From Riptortus pedestris (Eukaryota; Arthropoda; Insecta; Hemiptera; Alydidae): DNA of 64,000 nucleotides. Numbering within the stretch: position 1 is the stretch's first letter; every line of letters starts with the position of its first letter. The stretch lies in contig CM032228.1 of NCBI GenBank assembly GCA_019009955.1, forward strand, positions 206,101,001 through 206,165,000. The letters run 5' to 3'. The notes under the pieces are model-generated. The model was not told where the DNA came from. It worked only from the letters and a program-made list of their open reading frames with translations, and searched no databases. Below, one piece after another: positions 24,165-37,225 of this stretch. The translations under genes and the position numbers were made by a program.

Positions 24165-25415
24165 TTTTTTTTTAGATAGTGAGATACTGGCGATTTCATA
24201 TTTGACCAATACCTCTTTTATTTAAATGACTGGTAAGTTCTCGATGTCAATTGATTATCAGAATCAGAAAAAGTAAGACGCAAAGACAGGATTATAATTA
24301 AAAAGATAGAAAATTAAACTCGTTAGGTTAAATTAATCTTGTCAGATTTAACTGTAAATTTTGAATAAAGTCAAGTGTAGCAAGCTGATATTGGCTAGGA
24401 AAATCGAACATAAACGACTCTTGAACTGAACATATAAAACAGATGTTAGATGGGATTCTCAAAGCAAATTTTGGAGAAAGAGAAATATATAGTTAAAACA
24501 CCCCCAACAACTTATTGATTTGGATTGGATTGGGCTTGAGCGAAAAAGAAATTAAAAATGCCGAAATTTTAATTTTTAAAGATTCTATAACAGCTATTAC
24601 ACGACAAATGCTTTTTATAGAAAAAGTTACTTACAAATAATGAATTAAATAAAACAAAAATATTCACAATTATGCAATTGTCATAAACTGTTTTCTCACT
24701 CACATTTTTTTTTATTTCATAAATTATGTTCAAATGATTGAATTAAACATAACTGAAACAAGCTGTGCTCCAGAGCTTTTTATGTGTTTGAACTCCAGTA
24801 ATATGACAGCACCAAATAGGTGTTTAAGAAAAAATACTAAAGCATTGTTTAATTTCAAATATTTAAATGAGAGTCTATTTACAAATCTTGAAATTTGTGA
24901 ATATATCCAGATTTCACTAAAGGATCATGACATTTAGGTGATCAAAATGCTTGATTATGCTTCCTTAAATGAGTACTTTCAAGTAAAATAAATCGAACTA
25001 GTAATACAGAATTGTACGAAGTAAGATGGTGGATATCACGTTGCCTAATATACGTGTCCTGGTCAGCAGTTATGTTACCAATCAGAGATACCCAAACATT
25101 CATGAGGCTAACTGGAGTAATCTAGTACGTGATAACCTGCCCCATGGTATTGACTGTGCATGACCGCAAATAGATTAATAATTACGCCTGGATAAGACGG
25201 GGTGAAATGGCACACAGCATTATCAACATGTCAATAGGATTAACATTAATTTGTAAAGGCTCGGTAGTGATACATATTCACCAACCGCAGAACTGTAGGG
25301 ATTAGCCGAAGGTCAAAACTTTGACTTTATCTCCTTTTTCCAGATTTGCTGGTACTCAAAACGTAAGTTTTGGAACTAAACTATACATCGATCCTAGTCA
25401 TTTGACGAATATTAG
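24165..25415. other. Intergenic; nothing recognised
   Basis: No recognisable gene or element. Confidence 0.5.
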
Positions 25416-25419
25416 AGCA

Positions 25420-25540
25420 TGTGAGTGTGTGTATATATACTTTCCCTGTCGTAATTTTTATGTTACCGTTAATAAACTCCATATTTAAGCATTTCATGTA
25501 AAAAGAATGGATGAAATCGGACCAGGTGGTAAGTGGAACA
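25420..25540 (-). mobile_element. HINE-like body fragment
   Basis: The short TATATATA run, TTACCGTTAATAAACTCCATATTTAAGCATTTCATGTAAAAAG and GAAATCGGACCAGGTGG match the middle of the family in reverse. It directly abuts the gypsy remnant on its right. Confidence 0.65.
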
Positions 25541-25541
25541 A

Positions 25542-27090
25542 TTGAAAAAGGAGCTGAGTAAATCGGATCTGCCAACATCAGAAAATAAGGCTGAACTTCA
25601 AAGACGGTTATTAGATGAATTCCAAAGAATTAATCGCTTTTTTGCATTCATGTAGTACATATGAGTTTAGGAATAACGAAGATATCGCTGTACGCACCCC
25701 TATCACAAGGAGCAATTTGGACCTAAATGTAATTTTGGCCGCTAATTGAAAGATGGAAAAAATGGCAGATAATAACGAGAAACTCTTGGAAGCTTCTAGA
25801 GCTAATAGCGAGAAACAAGAAAAAAAAAATCAGGAAACTGCTAAAACTAATGCGAGAGATGAACTGCTAGAGACTTTAGGAAAATTTTCAAGAAGCTTCT
25901 AGATCAATAAACCAAAAGCTCCAAGAAATATCAGGGACCATGAGGAAACGAGTGGAAGCCATAGAGCTGAGAGTCAGCGAGTTACTCTACGGCATTAAGT
26001 TAATGTCGAAGAGAAAATGTCCAGCATAGAAAGGAAGATGGACGAAGAAATACGTGAGCTACAATTTCAAATAGACAGTCTATGAGTTCGAGAGGGTCCG
26101 GTGAGACTCATTTCAGAGCAGTTCAGCATGACAGAAAAGTTTACCGTTTGGTTGTAGAAATAATTATGAGTATATAACTATAGCATTACAGCGGAAGTAC
26201 GGTGGCGGCCACAAGCGAGAACTATACAGGATGGAACTACGGTGCAGAGTGCAGAAACCTAGTGAGGCTATGCAATATTTCGCCAAGGAAATTGAACGCC
26301 TGGTGCACCTGGCATACCCATGTGAAAATCATCCGTTCCTGGATCAGTTTAAGATTGAAGCATTTGAATGGTATACTGGATCCACATGTTAAATATGCGG
26401 TGTGTGCTATTTAGAAATCGTCCTTTGCTGAAGCCGTATCTTGCAGCTAAGAGACCGCTAAAGCATATCTATGGAAAAGCTATCGCAAACATTAGCGCTG
26501 ATCAATTATTTGTTGTCACTGACGTAGTGGATGAAGTTATCTTCAGTGCAGACTTCATGATAGCCCACGGTATTAATTTGCACATGGGTCAGCAAATTAT
26601 GATGTGGCGCAAGGTAGAAATACCCTTGGATGTTGTATATGAGAGCAAGAGCACAGTAAGGAGGCTATTCCACAAATTACGGACGCCAAAAATTACCACC
26701 TCAGGCAGAAACCTTAGAATGGGCACGTGTGTAGAAAGTTTGTGTGGATAACCGGTTGTGGGTAGTAGAACCAAAGAACTCAAAGACAATATCATAACAG
26801 CTAAAGCCCTCATTAAAATCTACGTCGATGGGTGAGTTCTTGTGAGTGTACTTCGTCTATCCGACAGTGAAAAGATCATAAACAAAAATGTTGAAATCGG
26901 TCAACGTGAGCCAGCAGAAGCAATAATTAACTTTGCTGCGAATTCAGTATGCCCCCAAATGACAGCTAAGGAACGGAATTTACTATCAAAACAAAAAATG
27001 GAAAAATGGATGGCAGGGTTGACATCACATGGCAGAAACAGAGTAAAGCAGTTGCTGAGAATTTCCTTTATACAGGTAATTCAAATACGT
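25542..27090 (+). pseudogene. Ty3/gypsy retrotransposon gag-pol remnant
   Basis: Order of recognisable pieces, in changing frames with stops: a SAP-like N-terminus (LPTSENKAELQRRL, about 25569-25610); charged coiled-coil Gag (about 25750-26080); Gag capsid segment (about 26205-26480, with EAMQYFAKEIERLVHLAYP and DPHVKYAVCA); then an abrupt jump to the retropepsin C-terminal half (26500-26630, VVTDVVDEVIFSADFMIAHG); then the linker before RT (ELKDNIITAKALIKIYVDG, about 26776-26832, and LRLSDSEKIINKN after it). The zinc knuckle and protease active site are deleted. No RT, RNase H, integrase or LTR was seen. Frameshifts and stops show it is dead. Confidence 0.8.
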
Positions 27091-28955
27091 TTGTAATAAT
27101 ATTTTTATGGCTTTCTAGAAAGACTAAAAAAAGGGTTGTTGACCAGGAATCTCATGGTGATAATAAATTTATTCAAATAATTACTTGAAAAAACCTTTCC
27201 AGTTATAAAAAGTTGAAGTATATATATAAACCTTATTCAACATTAATTTTTTTAATCTGTTTTCAACTTCATGCTCATGGAGTAGAAATCCTAGATAAGT
27301 CAGACATTCAAACTAAGTAATACGACAGCACTACAAGGAATTGTATGTGGTCCCCTCCCTTGGGAGTCAGTTAATTTATTAAATAGCTGGCGGGAAACGG
27401 CAGAAAATCCACTTAAGGGAGAAACCACTTTGCGAAGGAAGGAAGAAGGAGAGGGAAAAGAGGGAAAACCTACTTAATTAAATAAGAAACAACAAACTTG
27501 GCTCAAGAAAAATCATTTCCACGCCTCAGCTAGCAAAGAAAAAACTTTCCCTAATAAACTCAGTTACTACCACAGTGTATCCCACGGCGATTTGAGTATT
27601 ATAGTAACGATTTTTAATAAATCTATTCGGTGTACAAACAATTTTCGTAATTTCCTGCAAAAGAAGTGTTTGAATAAAATGTACTCAAGTATAAAAGAGT
27701 TATCTGAGTTTTTAATGATTTAGTAAAAGCACTATTATGACTACACTGTGACATTCAGTGTATATAGTGTATATAACCTGTATATAAACAGTATTTCTAA
27801 CTTAAATACTTTTATTTTATTTTTAAAATGTATCGGTCAAACGAGTGTTTATGTGAATGTATTTCTGCTTGTTCAACAATGTGATGATTTCTAACGATTT
27901 GAAACTCTGAAACATGAATATAAAATTATTTTTTCTCCTGCTTTTATTCCCCGTTTTTTTATGAGATCAGTATTCTAGTGGTCTTTTTTATAGATTTGAG
28001 ATAAATCAAGCGGTGTTTCAGATACTGTTTAGCTTATTAGAAAATACACACTTGTTCATGCCAATCATTAATCATTGTGTGCAGGCTACTGAGGGATAGT
28101 TCTCTAAAAATTATGGCATCTTGTGGGTCCTCATTTCCCGCACCTCGAATACTTTTTCTTCATGTCATTACTGTTAGGTAATCATATTAAAAGGATGAGG
28201 GGGTAGACACTGTATTTCCTTGTGAGCACCCTTGGAAAATCAGGGACTCCAAAAACTCTAAGACAACTACAACTTGCCTGCTGTCTTTTATAATTTACAC
28301 GTAACGTACCCATATTACGGAAACAAAATTGTACAGTAAGTATTTTTTTTAATCATTACTACTATTAAATAATGCTTCTATAAAAGTGTTTTTTTTTCCC
28401 CAATAATTTTTTCTGTAATAAAGGATATTCACAATTTCGTTCAGGACTTCTCATACTACGCCATTCTCCTTTATTACAGCACAATGTGAGCAACAAGCTG
28501 CATCTATTTTACAACTCCTGTAAAAAGTTTAATTTCTTCACCAAATTAAGTAAATCGTGTTGCTGTAAGCGAATTTTCTATACGTATTCGGTGCTAATAA
28601 CCTAGTAGTTGAGCGCCTAACCCCAATTCTAATCTAATCTTTAATTATTGGAAGAGGTAGGACATTATGCAGGTGAAGGTCAATTAAGCTTTAAAAAAAT
28701 AACAAGAATAATATGATATAATAACAACAAGCTCAAGTACTGAATACCTTACATTAACGACACTTGAAATTCAGAATGGATACTAAAAGATAATGCCTGA
28801 AAGAAAAAACTGTTACTGAACCAGTGGGATTTACAGAAGGCTGAAGCGAAAAATTTAAAATAACGATTGTCAATGTTCGACTTTATTATTATTATTATTC
28901 ACTTTGACAACTATATTTATTGAATAACATTATTCGATCCGACATATTATATTGG
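27091..28955. other. Intergenic; nothing recognised
   Basis: No recognisable gene or element. A purine-rich GGAAGGAAGAAGGAGAGGGAAAAGAGGG patch lies at about 27437-27466. Confidence 0.5.
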
Positions 28956-28959
28956 AGAA

Positions 28960-29168
28960 ATTTATAATAACTCATTTTTTCTCGGGTTTAGACCCTTCTC
29001 CGCCTGAATCAATTTCAGTCTTAATATTTATGCCATCTATTTTACATATATTCGAATGGACCTCGTTTTTCATCATTTACATAAATGAGAATATGGAAAA
29101 ACATTTTAAAAAAAATTGTTTCTTGAGCCCTACCTCAATAGCAGTTCTCCCTTAAGGGCAATCTGCTC
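28960..29168 (+). mobile_element. HINE-like element, 3' half, decayed
   Basis: Weak family blocks (GAATGGACCTCGTTTTTCATCAT) lead to CCTACCTCAATAGCAGTTCTCCCTTAAGGGCAATCTGCT, the 3' hairpin end. The 5' half is absent or unrecognisable. Confidence 0.65.
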
Positions 29169-31763
29169 AAATAAAACCGTAGCACGAAGCAATTATGAGA
29201 GCTAGAAATCCACCTGAATGTAATAATGTTCGCCTGAGCGTGACTCGTACAGCGCTGACAAGTTAGTCTCAATAGAAGGGAGGAGGTTAGACTTCTAACT
29301 CCGTATATTAGGTAAGGAGTTGGCAAAGTTAACCTCACACACATATAGAGGTCGCTCGCCTCTATTCCCACGTCAACATCATCAACTGGGCAACTATCAG
29401 CAAGTTCCCCTTTTCCTTCAACTTATAAACCTGACCCGACTTACTACCTAACTTTCAGTGTTGCGAACAGTGCTGAATTACACGATTTGATCGTTGAGTA
29501 GCAGTTAAAAGGGTTTTTTTTTTCCTAGTCTAACTTTTTAAAAATTAAATGTTACATTATTTAAGGCAAATAAAAAGATCTTCAGGTCCCACTAAACGCT
29601 CTTTATTATTTTAAAAAGTACAAAACGCCCCGCCCTTCTGAGTATTTACTGTACTCAGATTTAAAATTATTCTTATTCTCCGAAGTCACTATAGAACTAA
29701 AACAGAGCAGAAGAATAAAAAACTTGTGAAAGACTTAACCAATGTGGAAATTGGCACAGAATAGCTAATCTAAAACCAATTATCTTCTATTACCCTATAA
29801 TTAGGAGTTCTATTACACCTATTTATGATTTTGATAGACTCAACGAGTGGTAAGCTGCTGTCAAAGATCAATTTGTTTTGAGTTTCCTTTGGCGTGATTC
29901 GTCTGGAGCCTGATTGCAGCCCTGGGACTATCGGAGGTCTCTCCATACTTTTCATCAAAGTAGTCGATGCATCCTTCATAAATGGCTTACTTTCCTCCAT
30001 CGACTTTCATCGATTCATCACAGTATGGTCTATTATACAAGCTTGTTAGCTATTGTATTTGAAAGCATTTATATCTCCAAACCTTTGAGAGCCGTCATTG
30101 CTGAAGCCATAGACTTATACAAAACACTTGTAGCCTTTCTACTAAGAAGATCCATTATTGCAAGTTTCACGTTGCTTTGACAATCAATAAGATGTTGTGT
30201 TGGCAGCTGACCAATACAAGAGCTTTCTCGGCTAAAGAGTCCAACTGTCCTTCATTCAAGACGAGAGTAGTTAATATTCATTTTGAAAGTTTTTGCTTAT
30301 TCAGAAGCTGTTAAAATTTGTTCGTCGTGTTAGCTATTGTTTACTTTTGAGGAGCTCTTAAAATATTCTACGCCAATTCCTTGCCACTGAGAATTTGAGC
30401 ATTCGTTAAATGACTTTTCTCATCAATATTTGTTTAATTTTTTAAGTGCTTGGCTCATTTTCAGCTATTCTAGAATCCCCAGTTGTTGGACACAGTCCGA
30501 TGATTTAGCCGTATAGCTGATTAATTTAAGTGGCATTACTTATTGGGTTTAGCTTCTTTGCAATGTACCAATATTGAAGAGAAGCTTCCCGGATGTATCG
30601 GAGCAGTCCTAGACCACCAAAATGGACTATATTTATACAAGTACTCAGTACAACTTTGGACAAGCTTGAAAAGCGCTTCCCAGGTAAGCCAGGTCCAATA
30701 GATTTGACAAGAGTATCATATATATTTGCGGAACCAACCCACCATTTGATTCGACAGCATTGACCGTTGTGCCTCTGATTTACCTATAGGCCATCAATAA
30801 TAAAGGTATCTTCCTCTAATGAACATTTCATTCACTGTTAAAAATTATTATTAATGAAGTATGACTCAATAAAAAATCTCTCATTTTTTCGTTATTCTCA
30901 TTCCGACGAACAAGGCAAGTACAACAAACTCTGAGTAAAGACAATATTGCCAATTAAGAAGCTAAAGTGACTGCTCATTTTCTCTAATTTTACAGGAGAA
31001 GCTTTTGAAAATTTGCAGAACTTTCTCATGGGATAAATGGAGTTCACTTATTAATTTAAACTATGGTCACAGGAGGACTTTTTAACAGTAATTTAAATTT
31101 ATAAAACTTATTAAACTCCAGAGAAAGTTGAACACATTTTCTGAAGGCTTTCAAGAAAAAACTGGGACAAATGGGGGCACTTTTACGTGTAATTGACGGC
31201 ATATAAATACTCCTTCAGAGTTAATTTCTGTCATCTTTTCCTATATTTCGTAGGGAAAATAATTTCATATCAATCATTTCTATAACCAATTTTCGTTTCT
31301 ATAGAACATTTTCATAAGGACTTCGCTAAAACAACTGAACATTGCGAGTATACTAACTCGATTCAAAGACGTGACTTCAAAGTAGATGAATTAAGGCTCC
31401 ATTTGAGAGAAATCAATTCAACGATTTTTTTTTGTTACGGAAATGTTCGGTTGTTTGAGTAAATTTAAAAACAATAACCTTAAATCATGCATTATAGATT
31501 CAATCCATTTTTGAAACATAAGTAATTATTATAATGATTTAGTCATTGCTTAATTTAATTTAATTAAACTGTCGAATTTTAAGGAATGAACGTATTTTTT
31601 TATTTAACTTTTAAACAGTTTTACTAGCGACAATGTACGCATGCCTGAACAATGTTGAACTTTACTTCAAAATTATTAAATAATCTACGATTATTCTTGA
31701 TAATTGTGTAAACAGTGCCCGAATTAAATTAAAAAATTAATAATAACTGTTACCTATTTGCAG
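29169..31763. other. Upstream intron or intergenic; possible decayed element
   Basis: This precedes the LDLa exon and is probably intron of the same gene. The minus strand at about 29770-30230 and 30480-30780 has protein-like stretches that I could not assign confidently. The signal-peptide and IDLSRF exon expected upstream was not found here. Confidence 0.35.
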
Positions 31764-31895
31764 GTGATGCGTGCCACCCGTACGAGCCATTCAAGTGCCC
31801 TGGGGACGGTGCTTGCATCTCCATACAGTACCTCTGCGACGGGGCTCCAGATTGTCTCGATGGATATGATGAAGATTCGAGGCTCTGCACAGCAG
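31764..31895 (+). CDS. Prohormone-4: Prohormone-4 (IDLSRF-like precursor), LDLa exon
   Basis: This internal exon encodes one LDL-receptor class A module. It gives 43 complete codons plus 2 bases of an incoming codon and 1 base of an outgoing one, so both flanking introns are phase 1. Six cysteines stand at exon residues 3, 11, 17, 24, 30 and 41. The calcium-binding signature [14 protein letters not shown] is intact, and the module starts [14 protein letters not shown]. The acceptor is CTATTTGCAG and the donor is G|GTAGAA. In insects, prohormone-4 is a secreted precursor with signal peptide, the IDLSRF peptide, this LDLa module and a conserved C-terminal region. The sequence is strongly conserved, so the identification is firm. 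Only the 3' three exons are in the window. It lies on the same strand and in the same reading phase as the exons at 43008 and 44577. Confidence 0.93.
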
Positions 31896-33387
31896 GTAGA
31901 AATAAAGGGAAAAACAAATATATCATTCTATTTTTTATAATAAATTTTATGTAATAATTGCAAATGTAAGATAAGAGCATTCTAAGTAAAAACGAATTTT
32001 ATAAGTTTAGTGGTGTCAGTGGAAAAAAAACCATTCCTATTGAGAATACCAATAGCTAATAAAGTAATGAATAATCTCGGATCAACGACCACAACAAACT
32101 TCTTTAAAACACCTCTGTTCTCCACGGACATCATTAGCTTTAATATAGCTTATAATGTTGGTGCGGTTAATTTTTATTTCTGCTATTAATTCAAACCAAC
32201 GACACGTTCAAAAGTACACTCAACAGGTATCTTTAGTCTAGACTCTCAAGAAGTAACCATACACTCTCCTCTTTCATTACCTGATCTAGCGACCTTACCT
32301 GTAGCTTACCAACAATATTTGGCCTGAATCTGCCAGCAATTGCTATATTGCAAGCTTTTTTCGTGATTAATACTGATAACTCAGAGGCTTCCCACATAAA
32401 AAATTCTAGGACAATGTTAAACTTCATCTCGAGACTAACAAAGTGATTTAAAAAATAGATTGCCAAATTTATAACCATTAGGCAAGCTAAAACATAAAAA
32501 TATCGACAAATAATGACCTATACCATTTTTTTCATCAGATAAATAGGTATGGAGATATTTGGCCAACCCCCTCACACCTACTTATAGCCTAATATGCTCT
32601 AAAACTACATATATTGTAGTTACTATTTTTCTAAAAAGGTGAGCTATTGTGTTTCAATATTCAATATTGTATGCATTACATTTTTATTAACGAACTTCCG
32701 TCAAAATAGAATGCAATTTTAAATTTTGAAATAACGTCTACTTAATGTAACAACAACCCTTTTTCATTGATTTCTTGGAGCGCCGGATTTAGTAAATTAT
32801 ATATAAATTGTTAATTATTTACTCATATACTGTTGAATTTCAATGAAAAAAAGCCGTAATTGTGTATTGTTGATTTAAGTCCAATAATTTGGCTACGAAA
32901 ATTGCCTGAGCATAAACGGCGTGGGCAAATATAACCTTAATTTTCAGTCCAAGAATAAACACAAAACAGTTTATTTGAAAAGTGTGAAACGCCGCTGAGT
33001 TAATATCGCCATAACTGTCAAAACTCGTTTGAAATATAAAAAATAAGGCCGGGAGTATGGCTGGATTAAATGGCAGAAGGCAAAACTTATGAAGATCATA
33101 AAAGAGTTTATTGCCAGCAGCAGCTGGCTCATCACTCCCCTCCACTTCCCTCCCCTGAATTTCATCCATATTTAAAAAAAAAAAAAAAGTATATCCAATC
33201 TACAAACTACATCATATTCATATTTAATGAGCCACAGAGGGGAGAGGGGGAGAAATTGCATTCCTCTTCTAATAAAATCCGTCAACTCGGGCTCGTAAAC
33301 TTCCCACAAGTGGAATGACACACAGATAACGTGGTATCATAATCAATTCTTGGAACGGGATATCTCCAAGTTACTATCCTATTCTAC

Positions 33388-33520
33388 TCATGGCGGAACT
33401 AAGGATTTTTTTTAGTTAGCTCTTCAGTAAATAAATTCGTATTGTCCAATGGGCTATCGAACCCTCGATTTAAGTGCTATAAGATCAACGCCTTAGACTC
33501 ACATGGCTAACATGAGCCTC
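33388..33520 (-). mobile_element. tRNA-derived SINE, 5' part, inverted
   Basis: In reverse it reads GGCTCATGTTAGCCATGTGAGTCTAAGGCG (A-box region) and AGGGTTCGATAGCC (B box), then the ATTTATTTACTGAAGAGC block. The 3' tail is decayed. Confidence 0.75.
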
Positions 33521-33790
33521 TCCAATTAAATATATTTGTATTCATTAGAATTTCTTCTATAATTATTCGTTAAAACATATTAGATTCAAATTCAGTAGTT
33601 TAATCCTCTCAAAACAAAAGTAATTTTTCCAGTGTAGTTTCGTCCTGTTGTCTTAAATCTCTCTATGGTTGTATATATTAGTTTTCTCCACACAATTTTC
33701 TCGTTTTAAACATAAACAACGCTATTTCATAGTTTGCCGTAATTGTTCTATGTAGGTTCGTTTTGATTTACTTTTTTCTTTATATATATA

Positions 33791-34035
33791 TCATCGTGAT
33801 CTAAAGGCTACACCTAGTTGAAACCATTGAGTTCTTTCGGAAGCAGTTCTTTCCGTATTAATATACTTACCGAAACCCATAAGATGAATGATGTCTTCAA
33901 AAAATGATTTTCTAGGCCTCCCTCACCCCCTGTGCCCAAAAGCCTTACCTTCAAACATATTTTTGATGAAGTCATTAAGCGTTATGACATGCTTCATCCT
34001 CATTTTTTCTATGGCAATGATAAGACTTTTACTTT
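33791..34035 (-). pseudogene. LINE reverse-transcriptase C-terminal remnant
   Basis: Read on the minus strand with one frame change, the end of a LINE ORF2 is recognisable: LNDFIKNMFEGKAFGHRG, then GRPRKSFFEDII and TERTASERTQWFQ, ending at a stop at 33791-33793. The Gly-Arg-Pro-Arg-Lys box followed by an acidic helix and an xxRxxW-like motif is typical of the tail of RTE-like and related LINE polyproteins. The sequence upstream on this strand (34035-34460) may continue it but is too decayed to assign. Confidence 0.55.
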
Positions 34036-34039
34036 CACT

Positions 34040-35030
34040 TATCTAATTTAGAGCTTCCACGTAGAATGTTTTGGGTTTACCTTGCCCAGGTGGGTCTACG
34101 TCAAATCCACATTTCAGTTGCTTTTAAACTATTATATTCCTTTTGTAAATAGTCCAACTTTCTCTCCAATAAAAATTGTTCGACGCTTATTACTTAAATT
34201 GTTATATGCGTATTAGTTAAAATACTCATTTGTCTTTGAACTTCATGGTTAACATGATGCACGATGTTGCTTCCTAGGTATAAAAACTCGTTCATATATA
34301 CAATACATGTATATATATGATAAAGAAGTCGTTGAAAGAGACCATGAGCTGGACAGCCATTTTTCTTCCACTGAATTTGCTCTTGGGCTTATAGGGGCAC
34401 ACTGTCTGCTTGAGGGATGACTTCGTTTTACAATGTATTACATGCTTGAAAAGCTGATTTATGGCTACCCCTAGTCGTGCTAAGATACTGAATTTATGTT
34501 CGGGATGTGATTGATATACGCACTCCGTGAGGATTTTGACGGTTTGAGGGGACTGGGTATTAGATAGATTATATTACAAATAACACATACATTCTTATAT
34601 GTACTTCTGTTGATAATGCTTTATTTGAAAAACGGAGACAAAAATGAAGAATTCAGTTCTCTCTATTTTTAGAGCTCTATTAAGCAGATTCCCCATGGTT
34701 TGTTGTAAACGTTATCCCTGAAAATAGTCAAAATATCAAAATCCAAGTTGGCATACCATCCAAGTCCGTTTTTAAGCCTCTCTAAAGATCGCCCAATATG
34801 GTTACAAAACTGAATATATTTTACAGCTAAATAAAAAGCATTTTGATACATCAGAAGTTTAGGACACCAATTAAAGGTAGATACATTTCAAAAAAAAATC
34901 TTTCTCCTTCCCAAATATTTATTTAACGCTAAGCGTTTTCAAAAGCTCATGTTTCCATCTTCAGAGCTACGTCGCTAATGACAGCATCAGGGCTACTCAA
35001 TGAATGGATGTAGGGATACAAAGCCTGTCA
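34040..35030. other. Intron; nothing firmly recognised
   Basis: It may include further LINE decay on the minus strand. No exon was seen. Confidence 0.4.
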
Positions 35031-35035
35031 TTCAC

Positions 35036-35566
35036 AGTGCTGCTAAACTAAGCAGATTTTCAATTTGCTGGAATATTACACGCTAGTGATCGAATCTCAC
35101 CAACTATTCACCGTTTAGTATAACGATCGATTACGTAAGTCGCTCGGCCATGTCCGATCCCTTAATAATGAATATATGAAGAAAAAGCTAGACATGGGAT
35201 GTTCAGAGTTAAAATAGCCGTACGTTTTGCGATCGTAAAAACAGGACTGGTGATTTAATATACTTAAAAAGGCTTTAATAAGACTCGAGACGGAAAAATA
35301 TAATTAACACAGTTAATAATCGAATTAGATTTCAATTCTTAAAACACACTTGTAGGACATTACTTCTACAACAAGACAGGTTACACCAAATATTTCTATC
35401 CTAGATATAATAACAGAGGTATTTTGAATGAATTTTAGATTTTGAACTCCTACTCCTCCTTGTCCAGACTCAGCCCTTAACGAAGCTGATCTTTAGTTCT
35501 AGACGAAGAGTTCAACTAGTCTAGTTTAACAATAATTTAACGATTCTGTCATTATAGCCCTATACG

Positions 35567-35634
<68 letters not shown>
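35036..35634 (+). mobile_element. HINE-like element, 5' and middle, decayed
   Basis: GCTGCTAAACTAAGCAGATTTTC gives the head. The body includes CAGAGGTATTTTGAATG, the CAGCCCTTAACGAAGCTGATCTT block and a TA/GT tract at 35569-35634. The 3' block is missing. Confidence 0.65.
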
Positions 35635-35639
35635 AATCG

Positions 35640-36595
35640 ATTCTAGATAGAATCCATGGAGAATTGAAGTTATTGTTCATAAATAGCGTCACCGCGCCCC
35701 TTAATGGAAAGATGCTAGAAGTCCACCAATATTTATAGTTCCATGTTGATGACATTCTCTAACAGAGATACCACTTGGAAAATTTTTAAGCATTAAAATA
35801 CAATTGAAAAATGTTTAGAGGACCTTCTAACATCAAAGGTAAGAGGTATTTACACAATGTTAAATTTTCCTTAGTTCGAAAAATATTAGAATTTCTCTGT
35901 CGGAAACCATCCATTTAGAGGTTGAGAACCAGGCTAGATTAGAGTTTATGATTCTGGTAACTAATATTGATGTGTTTCTACCCCACACTGCGCACAACAA
36001 TATTTCTCAATAAGCCTCTTGACTTTCACAGCAAATAATCACAGATTGTCTTTTATAAATCTACCTCAGCAAATGAACAGCCTCAATAAATAAAATTTCA
36101 TCTCACAATGAAAATTAAAAAAAGACTGTACAGTCCAATCTTAATCTAGTTATAAATAATTGTTAATTGACCATTGATAATTCGTTATAGGTCTATTATT
36201 TTTGTTTTAATGGCAGAAATACTCCATCATCCTATTGTAAATTTGTTAAAATTACTTTTCACTGACACAAAAACATTAAAAAGGGTATACCTAGAAGTAT
36301 TCCTTTATATTGCCATGATTTCAATGGAGAGAATTAGTCCTTACTGCGGAAATATTTGTAGATGTTTATTATTTGGACGAATAATAATTTACAGTAGAAC
36401 ATAACAATTTGTCGTGTCTGTTTTACCTAGGACCCTTATAGTTCGTCAACACTTTTTTTTGTCACCTTAATCTGTCACTGGCAATATATTATTCAGCAGT
36501 AAGTCAAAAATACACAGAATTAAGCATGCTTTAATTAAGCATGTAAATCGTTATTCTTCAATGATCATAGTCTATTCCACAGAATTCATCATAAC
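35640..36595. other. Intron; nothing recognised
   Basis: AT-rich unique sequence with no exon signal. Confidence 0.5.
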
Positions 36596-36599
36596 CTCT

Positions 36600-36797
36600 A
36601 ATCGAGTAACATAATAAACATAAACGAGTGGGGAGTCACATATATATTTCTACATATATGTATGTTTGTTAATGGCTGAAGTCGGCCATTGAGTTAAGGG
36701 GGATAGATAATAAATTAAAAATTCAAAACATCTCTTATTACTGGGAACGAAAAAATGAACTGAGGTTCTTCTCAACACTCAAAAAATACAAATATAT

Positions 36798-36834
<37 letters not shown>

Positions 36835-37070
36835 TGTGTGTGTGTGTGTGTCTGTTAACGCTCAATATGTCAAAATTTTTGTTTGATCGCCACTAGACTT
36901 GATATTTAAACATTTTATACAAAAATAAAGATCTAGTTCTTAAAGGCTGAAATGGGAATAGTGGAGGGAAGAGGGAGTTATAGGGAGGAATACAAAATAT
37001 TTTCATTGTTACACGTCGGATCTAAAAATGTTATAAAACAAATCTTATTGAAAATTTAATGTTCTATAAA
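36600..37070 (-). mobile_element. HINE-like body fragments, two, inverted
   Basis: One fragment (about 36640-36770) has GTTAATGGCTGAAGTCGG. A second (36791-37070) has (TA)n/(TG)n, TCTGTTAACGCTC, CAAAATTTTTGTTTGATCGCC and ACACGTCGGATC. Both read in reverse and neither has its 5' head. Confidence 0.7.
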
Positions 37071-37081
37071 TGTATAAAAAA

Positions 37082-37225
37082 GTCCGTCACGCAGGGGCTG
37101 CGTAAACTAAGCAGATTTCCCACGTGAAGTTTTACAATTGAGAAATTTCACGAGAGCCGAGCTAGTCAAAGAAACGGCCGAACTAGCTTTTGGCGGGAAA
37201 GTAACTCTCGTCCGTTAGGCTCCGA
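37082..37225 (+). mobile_element. HINE-like 5' head (module 2)
   Basis: An intact head: GTCCGTCACGCAGGGGCTGCGT, AAGCAGATTTCCCACGTGAAG, then GAAACGGCCGAACTAGCTTTTGGCGGGAAAG. It stops near GTCCGTTAGGCTCCGAGATT, after which unrelated sequence follows until 37670. Confidence 0.85.

Noticed and set aside
29770..30780. Minus-strand stretches resembling BEL/Pao integrase-region sequence
   Set aside because: The similarity is weak, in scattered frames, and lacks HHCC or catalytic residues in order; not enough to call.
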